Below are positions 56,641 to 64,000 of a stretch of 64,000 bases of DNA, one piece after another; positions within the stretch are counted from its first letter, which is position 1, and each line of letters starts with the position of its first letter. The notes beneath the pieces are model-generated. The model did not search any database, was not told the DNA's origin, and was given only the letters and a program-made list of their open reading frames with translations. Source of the stretch: Emydura subglobosa (Eukaryota > Chordata > Testudines > Chelidae); NCBI GenBank assembly GCA_007922225.1, contig ML680086.1, positions 7,014,065 through 7,078,064 of the forward strand, written 5' to 3'. Made by a program: the position numbers and the translations under genes.

Positions 56641-58045
56641 GATACTCTCCCCTAACCTTTTGGAATGAATAATGTCATTCTGATATGCTATACTAATAAC
56701 ATGCTAAATGAAAGTGCACTCTAATGCAAAGGACAACTTATTTTAAAGGGACACTTAGGTTAATTCATTTCCATTTGAACCCTTTCTTCTCAAGGAAGCT
56801 GAAATTTTAACAATTTTGTTATAGCTGACTTTCTTATTGGCGCACTGACGTCTTGGTTGTCACGTCTTGTGACAAAGAGCTAAGAATAGGCTTAAACTAG
56901 TGCCCCATCTGCTGGCTGGTTGACCTACTGTGGAGCATAAATAAATAGAGGCTTTTGGGATGTTTGAGTAGATTTTTTTTTTTTTTTTTTTTAAAGCTAT
57001 ATCTAGAAAACAATCCCCACCAGCTAAGTTTTAAGAGGTGTGTGAATGACTTCATATGCTATTTAGGAGAGAATTCTCTTTTGTGAACAGACACCCCATT
57101 GGCATGCTGTGATAGAATGCTGCCCAAAAGGAAGCATGGCACCCACATTGGAGCATTTCCTGGGTCCTATAAATCCGGATTGACGCTCTGTGGGCTGAAA
57201 CTCCAAAGCTGAAGACAGAAACGTGTGTTAACCTGGGGTGCTGTTATTCCTGAGTTGGTAGGGGGCACCCAAGCGACTGAGGTTCTTTCACTCAGGTGTG
57301 TCTCTAATCTACCCTTGCTTCTTAGGAAGGGCTAGCTCCCACTCCCAGTCACCTGGGGCCTGTTGCTGCAGGTATTTATTACCATGCCTAGTGCTCACTG
57401 CGCTGAGTAGTCTCATTGCCCAATTGGCCCTTAGATATTATTGTGCTAGAATCATGCAGTAAAATTCTAGGGAAGCTGAATAACTGTCTGCCATATGTCA
57501 TCAGCCACTCCTGCCATTCGTGTGGCAAAGATTTTCAGAAAAATCAGCGTCTTAATCAGGACTTTCATTTTTTTAAAGTCAGCATTTGGTAGCCTTGGCA
57601 ATGTTGGACTCCAGAGTATCATTAGGTGTTAAGAGTTTTGTTGAGCTTTCTAGCTTTCTGACAAATATGTGGGAAACTTCAGTGTTGCCCGCAGGATTCG
57701 CAAAAGGTTGGGTTACAGGTTTGAAGCTGCGCAGCTTATAGAAGTCCCCAGAGGCAGTGTGACGGTGCTGTCACCTCTCTCCTCCTTTAAGGAGCCGAAG
57801 CAATGCTGAACTCAAGCAGGGACATCTTGTATGTGTGGCGCTGGCTGTGGAAGTGAATTGTGCAACCCTCATTAGCAGTTAAATGTAGTTCCCAGCATCC
57901 AGCTCCCGTGTAAAGCACTCGAGCAATGTGGTCACTGTAGTTGCTGCCAGCTGAGGTCTGTTGTCCAAGGTTTATGGTGGTGAGTGGCTATAACAAAGTG
58001 AGAATTGTGGCAGAAGCTACCATGTGACAGGAGGGGTTCTCCCAT
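56641..58045. other. No gene recognised; T-run at 56971-56992
   Basis: Unique sequence. Confidence 0.4.
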
Positions 58046-58049
58046 TGCT

Positions 58050-58213
58050 GGAGTAAATCTACCTCCCTGAGAAGCGGTAGCTAAGTAGACAGAATTCCTC
58101 AAATTAAACTAGTGCTGTCCACACCGGGGGTTAGGTCAGCTTGGGGTGTGGATTTTTCACACCCCTGAGCGACCTGGTTGGGTCAAACTACTTTTCTAGT
58201 GTAGACCAGCCCT
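58050..58213. mobile_element. PIF/Harbinger-type MITE fragment
   Basis: 'taaatctacctccctgagaagcggtagctaagtagacagaattcctc', 'tgctgtccacaccgggggttaggtc', 'ggatttttcacacccctgagcgacc', ending 'gtgtagaccagcccta', follow the right part of a widespread MITE. The left end is missing. Confidence 0.6.
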
Positions 58214-58925
58214 AACTACTTCAGGGAAGCTCTCCAAGTTGGTTGTGTCCAATGACTTTCTTCAACGAGCCTGCTCAGTGATGGCTATAAAATGATTTAT
58301 CCCATGAATCCACTATACATATCACTAAATGGTAAGACTTACATTTTTCTTCAACACTTCCCCTTCTCTGTGATTAGGATGCTAGGTATTTAATCACTCT
58401 TCTGAGTTTTCCAGCCCTAGTTGGAGATCCTGGCACCATCAGAATCTTACCTTCTTATTGCTTCTAATTGTTAACACATTCCAGCTTTGCAATGTTGCAG
58501 ACTGGGACAGAGAATTGTGAAGGGCAATTTACATGAAAGATTTACATGCACTAAGAAAGGAAACCTTCAGAAAATGTATTTGTTTACCAACCGGCTTATC
58601 CAAATCTAGTTTTTTAAACTGAGTGCTAAAATTAAGGCTCTCCTCAGCACTACAACATGCCTACTAAAGTGATTTACAGCAGGCATTCTCTACAAACAAG
58701 AGTAGCGGAAGCATGAAGGCATAAAGGATTTTGGAAGGGCCTGTCCAATTGAATGTCCAGTAACGTCTCATCCTTTGAAGCCCCTATTCACTGGGAACCA
58801 GCATGGACCATTGTAGTGCAGCATCAGTGTTGTTGTCAGCCATAAACAAATGATGTGTATTTAACAAGTTAATGTCAAAGTGACTGAGAGTCACTGGTAG
58901 GGAATACTTAGTGACATCAGCTGGC
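58214..58925. other. No gene recognised
   Basis: Unique sequence ahead of the candidate exon at 59.2 kb. Confidence 0.4.
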
Positions 58926-58929
58926 AAGG

Positions 58930-59217
58930 AGCCCTGGTAACAGAGAGAGCGAGTGGGAGGGGGGGAGAGAGAGCGAGAAGGGAGGGTGCGTGTGTCTATA
59001 TCTGGGTACTCTGGTGAGGTAAAGAGCTGGTCTGTTCGGCAGGACCTTCCCATCTGGGATCCATCTGTGTTTCCCTGAAATCGGACAGGCGGCTCTAGTC
59101 AGTGAGAAATCGCAGATGTGAGAGAGCTGACACATGTCCAGCTAATGAAAGGAGGAGGAAGGCTGGTCTGAGGCTGTGCTTGAAGATTGAGCAGAAAAAG
59201 AAGAGCATTTTATTTAT
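58930..59217 (+). promoter_or_regulatory. Candidate 5' untranslated region / alternative promoter area
   Basis: A GA-rich tract (58941-58985, gagagagcgag, gggggagagagagcgag) is followed by 230 bases of CpG-poor sequence that leads without an in-frame problem to the ATG at 59218. No TATA box or CpG island is visible, so the start point cannot be set. GA tracts are frequent at promoters of genes with restricted expression, which is the only promoter argument here. Confidence 0.3.
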
Positions 59218-59277
59218 ATGTCGAAGAAATTAGGCATATTGTACAGCAGCTGGATTGTTGTAATCTGGGTACTTAGG
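59218..59277 (+). CDS. Candidate first exon encoding a 20-residue N-terminus with a hydrophobic segment
   Basis: ATG at 59218 (context tttatATGT, moderate) opens 20 codons reading MSKKLGILYSSWIVVIWVLR and reaches GTAAGC (59278-59283), a good splice donor after AGG, in phase 0. Two lysines followed by about 12 hydrophobic residues with two Trp are what a type II signal anchor or signal peptide looks like. The protein would then be membrane-inserted or secreted. Codons show no stop, and the stretch is not part of a repeat I know. Gene identity is unknown. It could be an alternative first exon of the gene starting at 29.2 kb, but phases differ (1 against 0), or an independent gene. Confidence 0.4.
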
Positions 59278-59283
59278 GTAAGC

Positions 59284-60439
59284 AATATTTTTAAATTATT
59301 TTAAAAAAAATGTTAGGAGGTTGATCTGGGTTTTTTTTGTTATACTATTTTGCTGTGTGTTTAAGAGTAGAAATAATCTTCCTGTTCTGTTGTTCAGTTG
59401 AACCTTGAGCGCAGGTAGTGGGAAGAGGGTGTGTTGTGTGTGTGTGAGAACCCTCACATATGCAGTGCTTTGCAATATCTCCCTCCTCTCCCTAATCACC
59501 TCATTTCGACTGCAGTGGTTCTGCTGGTTAAAACTTCAATAGATGAGCTGACTTGGTGCGTGGATTATGCAGCTGAAAAAATAGTAAACTATTTCTCTAA
59601 GGAGAGCTGCGTTAGAGCTTTCTCTCTCCTTTACGTTGCTATGGAAGGCTTTGGTTTTCCTGGGTAGAAGGCTAGCATTCAGCATTTCCTAGTCAAATGG
59701 GAAATGGAAAAGTGGGAGGATTTTTTTTAATGCAATGTGTTTTTCATTGTGGCAAGTCTTAGTCTCATTTTTGCAAAATATTTTATAAACTATAATGCAA
59801 TTTATAATATAGGAGTAAATTTCTAGGGTTAAGTCTCCATCAGCTCCCAAATGTTCTTCATTTTAATGCTCTTCCCCCCTCCCCCCCATTTTTTCTGTCT
59901 GTTGTGCCTGAGAAAGCTACCTTTTTGTCTTTATGCTGTCAAAAGCAGCTATTGATGCTGTCAACATTTAAATCTCTGTTCAGTTTTGTGATGCAATAAC
60001 ATCTCTTTGCTCTTAAAATTTTCATTGCAAGGCTACTGTACCTTGGATTCCATTTTATTCTACTGGAATTCCAAGTCTTACATATACAGCTTAAACCTGC
60101 TTTTTGTTTTCCTCTTTTCGGAAAGGTTCAGCAGTTTTAAAATGTTCCTCTGATACCTCAGGGCATACTACTGTAAAAATTATACCATTGAACACCCGGT
60201 GAGCTCTTGGCACTGGGGCTGAATGTTTGTGTATTCCACTAAAAATTATTGGCTCTCTTTTTGCAGCACTTAACTCCAGAGCTACTGCACTTATAGTCCA
60301 TTGTGGTCCCCTTATGCTCATCAGTGAAATGTTGTCCAGTTGCATCAAATATACCAGAATCCACACTCTAAGTTCTGATGGCTAAAACCGAGGGTGGGAA
60401 ACCTTGCCAAGGAATCATAGATGGAAAATATTTGTTGGG
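59284..60439. other. No gene recognised; presumed intron
   Basis: AT-rich sequence with C-run at 59875-59888. A 78-codon plus frame at 59431-59667 has no domain. Confidence 0.4.
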
Positions 60440-60660
60440 TTATCTGCTACATCTCCCTGCCAATGCAGGATTATTCCTTACTGTACACTTACTAGTGCAT
60501 TTGTCCAGGCTAGTTTTAAACATGCCAAGTGACACGGCTTCCCTTGGGAGACTGTTCCACAGCCTGATAGATCTCACTGGCAGCAAGTTTATCCCACTGT
60601 TCAGGCTAAATGTCCCTATTCTTAGTCTCATTCCATTATTCCTACTTACGCACTCTTACC
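60440..60660 (-). mobile_element. CR1/L3-type LINE C-terminal fragment, antisense
   Basis: On the minus strand 60631-60440 reads LRIGTFSLNSG, LLPVRSIRLWNSLPREAV, LGMFKTSLDK, matching the CR1/L3 C-terminal block in which '..RLWNSLP.EVV..SL..FK..LD' precedes the stop. The first part of the same block is seen in other copies as '[28 protein letters not shown]'. Truncated on both sides, no tail. Confidence 0.75.
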
Positions 60661-61595
60661 ATCTTAAATCATTCTCTTTCTCTTGGAGTTTACAAACACT
60701 GAATGGGTGGGTGTAGGCTGTTTCTGTATGCTTTGCAAGCCAGCATCCTGGCTGATGAAGGTGACTCTGCGCATGTTCACCTAAACCTTGCTGCTTGTCT
60801 CTTGATTTCCAACACCCTCCTGGCTAGGAAGTGGCTGTGAGCGCATACTGGGCAAAGCTGTGCAAATTAACATCCCCCAAAACAGGCCAGAATGAAGGAA
60901 GAATGTCCCAAACCAGACAAGCATGTGCAGATTCCTAACCGTGAAGTTTTGTGTGACGTTTTATTTGCACCAGTGTGTGTGCTATTTCTGGTGTCACTGG
61001 GTAGCTTCAGCTATGATGGTATTGAAGATCTGCAGAATTTGCCAGTGTTAATGCTGTTACTCACTGAAGTTACTTTAATCTATTTAAGACCTGATCCTGC
61101 AGTCACTCTGCAAGCAAACTTCCAGTTAAATAACCAGGAGTTTTGCCTTCATTAGGACTGCACAATTGGGCCGGTAGTCTTTATTTCAAACAACTAGCCT
61201 GCCAAATTCACATTCGAGCTCTGCAGACGACTAACGAGTCCTAAGACAAGATTAGAACGACACTGCAGGATGTTCAGGGAATGTTTGGGGGGGAAAGTGT
61301 TTAGATCAGAGAGATCACATCTAGCTATGTTTTTCGTATAATGCCTATGTGTTATCCAAAATTATATGGATAATCATTATAGATATATAGGAAGGGGACA
61401 TCATATGGATAAAATAAGATCTGGTCAAACGGTTCAGCAGTTCAATAGAGGCGAAAGTTCATGACTTTTTATTAAGTCTACTTAGGACCTCATTCTGCAA
61501 CCCACAAGAGGAAGCAATCACTTCACTATTTCTTTAGTAGAAACCATCCCTAAGGAGGGATTCTGCCATGCTAATTCACAATTAGTTTGGAAGCA
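60661..61595. other. No gene recognised; 87-codon open frame at 60892-61155
   Basis: The 87-codon frame has a start and a hydrophobic middle, but its last third runs through a known repeat word ('gacctgatcctgcagtcactctgcaagc') and it lacks splice or domain evidence. Confidence 0.4.
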
Positions 61596-61597
61596 AT

Positions 61598-61725
61598 GGT
61601 GGGATAGCCATGTTGGCCCCAGAATATTAAAGAGACAAGGTGGGCGAGGTAACATCTTTCATTGGACCAACTTCTATTGGTCAGAGAGAGAAGCTTTCGA
61701 GCTTACACAGTACTGTTGGAATCAG
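61598..61725 (+). repeat. Common sauropsid repeat ('gaggtgggtgaggtaatat' family), near full length
   Basis: 'gggatagccatgttggccccag', 'agagacaaggtgggcgaggtaac', 'attggaccaacttctattgg', 'agagagagaagctttcgagcttacacag'. Sense copy, longest in the window. Confidence 0.8.
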
Positions 61726-62215
61726 TGGAACTAGTTCTGGTTTTTCTGAGCACCTGTGTGCTAGAAAGACATCAGGAAATTGGTGAGGAATCAGAAAATG
61801 ATGCAAAATGAAGGGGCTTGAGGGGCTGACTGAGTGAGAAGATTAAGAGAACAAAGCCTATGTAGCATGACTGAATGATGACTAAGGAAAATATAATAAC
61901 CAACACAGACTATTAGAAGGATGTAATCACAGAAGAGGGAGAGGAATTGCTCAGAGTGGGCCAGTGGGGTATTGCCAAGAGTAAGAGATTAATTAGAGCA
62001 CAGAGAAACTTAAATTGACTACTGGGATAAATTCCTAATCTGAGGAGTTTTCCCAGACTGGATAGTCTTCCAAGGGGGGAATGATGGAAGCACCATCATG
62101 TGAATCATTTAAAGCCGGAAAAGACACATCCAAGTGCAGTTTTGCTCTGAGTAGTGATCTTCTTACTTCACACACCTGCTGGGTGTATTTGAGTTGCGTC
62201 TGCTAATAGTGCTGA
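61726..62215. other. No gene recognised
   Basis: Unique sequence. Confidence 0.4.
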
Positions 62216-62290
62216 GGGCCTGATCCAGTGTCCACTGAAGTCAGTGGAAAAACTCCCACAGATTTCAATGGCTATTGGATTGGGCTCTGA
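62216..62290. repeat. Short palindromic element ('gggcctgatcc..gaagtcaatgg' family)
   Basis: 'gggcctgatccagtg..cactgaagtcagtgg' and 'gatttcaatggctattggattgggctc' fold back on each other. It matches the copy at 30688-30765. Confidence 0.7.
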
Positions 62291-62379
62291 TTTTCCTGTG
62301 GTTTATTTCTCTTAGTCCTACATAGCGAGCATTGCTGAGGGTCTGTCGCTATTAAAAACCGTGCCAGCAGGCTCAGGCT

Positions 62380-62592
62380 AAGGGGTTGTTGTTTGTAGTG
62401 TAAACACTCCTATTGGAGCCCAGGCTCCAAGACACTGTGAGGGGAGAGGGTCCCAGAGCTCAAGCTGCAGCCTAAGTCCGAATGTCTGCATCGCAATTAA
62501 ACAGCCCCTTAGCCTGACCCCTGTGAGCCCCAGGCAGCTGGCATGGGCCAGCACGGGTGTCCAGTTGCAATGTAGACATGACATACCCTAAG
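62380..62592. mobile_element. PIF/Harbinger-type MITE, nearly complete
   Basis: 'aggggttgttgtttgtagtgtaaac', 'agctcaagctgcagcctaagtcc', 'aattaaacagccccttagcctgacccc', 'ctggcatgggccagcacgggtgtcc', ending 'gcaatgtagacatgacataccct'. This is the intact relative of the split copy at 52.9-53.6 kb. Confidence 0.75.
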
Positions 62593-63485
62593 AGAGATCT
62601 GGATTCAATTTCTTCTAGTGCCTTATCGACATAATTGTTGACTAAGTCCCAGTTGGTTACAGCTTTGCAGATCCATTTGAAGGCAGAGGGGTTGCACACA
62701 TGTCACAGAGGACAGAATTTGGCCTGCAGAACTTTTTAGTCCTGATGATAATGTACAAGAAGGAAAGAACAGTGCTTGACATTTGGATTCCAGGTTGAGT
62801 TTGCCAAGGCTGGCAGTCCCCAGATCCAGTGTTCTTTTTGTAAGCAATTGGACTGTAAACTTGGAAACTCTCAATGCCATGTTTAGTCACTCTTAGTAGA
62901 AAATACCATGGTTAACAACCCTGTTTTGTTATGGGACGAACTAAATGGCCTGTTAGCTTTTCCATTTCTAGTTTTTATGATTTGGAGAGAGAATCTCTAA
63001 TTTGATTGATACTCAGACACAGCCCTCATTATATTATTAGACAGCTGAATAAAGTGCAACAGAATATGAAGGGACTTGCGCAAAATGTGTGCAGGGAGAT
63101 ATTTGTTTAAAGGCTTAAGGGCAGCATTAGATAACAGTGTGTTTTAAAATTTGAACTGGAGAATCACTTAGTGTCACCTGACTTTTCTGTACTCTCTCTA
63201 GGTAAGATCATAAACTTCTCTTGAATTAACCTAATGTCTAGTTAATATTTACATACTCCATTGTTTTTCAGAATTAGGTATAAAATTGTGGTCTACCAAA
63301 ACCTTGGCAATGGCAATTGGGAAAGCCATGTTGTACCCTTCACAAAGGCTAATTAAACTTTACTTCTGAGATGTTCTTTTACTTACTTCATTTGTACAAA
63401 GATTTGGCGATGGCTTCTGAAGTGAATCAGAAAATACTCTTATTTCTGCTTACATGTGAATAGCAGGGTCCTTGAAGTGCAGAGG
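62593..63485. other. No gene recognised
   Basis: Unique sequence. The overlapping minus frames at 62472-62890 have no domain. Confidence 0.4.
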
Positions 63486-63620
63486 AGTGATGGGCTTGTA
63501 GTTAAAGTATGGAACTAGAGTCAGACTTGGGTTCTATTCCTGGATCTGCTAGAGATTTTCTGTGTGACCTGGGGCATATAATTTCTTTGGCCTCGGTTGC
63601 ATGGACTCTAAGGCCAGAAG
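63486..63620 (+). repeat. MIR-like SINE, sense
   Basis: 'ttgtagttaaagtatggaactagagtcagacttgggttctattcctggatctgct', 'tctgtgtgacctggggca' follows the MIR order including its tRNA-derived start region. Confidence 0.8.
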
Positions 63621-64000
63621 GAAGGCACCGTGAACTTTGTCAGACCTGTATACGCAGACTTTTCCCCATAAATTGGATTTCCACATGTGTAAAACTGGTA
63701 CCATCCACTCACTATTAAGAGTCTTGACTTTTCCTATTCTTATAGCACTTTACAAACTAAGTAATTGACATTGTTATTAACAGCTTTTAGGCAGTGGCAT
63801 TTTAAAACCTACCCTGAGTTTACAAAACGATGCATAGTGAGTTTCATTGTCCCTACCCTCCTGCTCAGATCCAGCATTTCCTCCTTTCTTGGGAGTGGTA
63901 GTGTTTGTCTAGCAATTCATGATCAGGTGGGCGAACACAGCTTTTGGACAGAAGAACATTGTTAGCGGTCGGAATGCTTAAGTGTCCACGGTTATTCTTC
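63621..64000. other. No gene recognised up to the window edge
   Basis: 63720-63790 has a weak MIR-like 'tagcactttacaaactaag' word. Nothing else can be supported. Confidence 0.4.

Noticed and set aside
60892..61155. 87-codon ORF with ATG and hydrophobic middle
   Set aside because: The end runs through a known repeat word and there is no splice site or protein match I can name.
1..64000. CRISPR arrays, operons, phage, integrons or toxin-antitoxin-like systems
   Set aside because: No regular spacers, no ribosome-binding-site-linked genes and no bacterial-type gene density. The sequence is vertebrate nuclear DNA.
1..64000. tRNA, rRNA, snRNA or snoRNA genes
   Set aside because: I looked for tRNA A/B box plus cloverleaf and U-snRNA starts. 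Only tRNA-derived SINE (MIR) fragments were seen, none with an intact fold.

Overview
This window looks like vertebrate nuclear DNA, most likely a turtle or a close sauropsid relative. It is not microbial. Two things support this. First, the CR1-type LINE fragments end in the amniote CR1 tail (a 'gactagatgacctcctgaggtccc' type ending followed by the 8-base ATTCTATG-like terminal repeat). Second, there is a dense mix of MIR-like SINE fragments, PIF/Harbinger MITEs with GGGCTTGTCTA-type ends and TTA target duplications, and hAT MITEs with CAG(T/G)GGTTCTCAACC ends and 8-base duplications. That combination is typical of turtle genomes. The long open frames are almost all chance frames or pieces of transposons, and I see no multi-exon gene body that can be read through.

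Layout. 1-215 is GC-rich and is an edge-truncated, inverted relative of the hAT element found later. 216-12,300 is mostly unique non-coding DNA with scattered old repeats (LTR-like sequence with a five-copy tandem array near 5.3 kb, Harbinger MITE, LINE and MIR fragments). 12.3-28.4 kb carries MITEs, a CR1 copy (15.8-16.7 kb), a decayed Harbinger transposase on the minus strand (22.3-23.9 kb), an antisense CR1/L3-type LINE (24.2-25.1 kb) and a lysine-rich possible pseudogene (25.7-26.3 kb). A real CpG island lies at about 28.98-29.48 kb. It has a CRE-like site, a GC box, a first ATG in strong Kozak context and a splice donor 28 bases later, so it is the best candidate for a gene promoter and first coding exon (plus strand). 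29.2-58.8 kb then reads like a long intron or intergenic space full of MITEs, MIRs, CR1 copies and a 914-base hAT element that carries its own CpG-rich cargo. Near 59.2 kb is a second candidate first exon, encoding a 20-residue start with a hydrophobic segment and a consensus donor. The last 5 kb holds further repeats only.

How parts relate. The 29.2 kb promoter may drive a gene whose later exons are beyond the window, and the 59.2 kb exon may be an alternative or independent start. The two exons end in different phases (1 and 0), so they cannot share a downstream acceptor without changing frame. Gene identity could not be assigned to either. No CRISPR array, operon, phage or bacterial-type system was seen.
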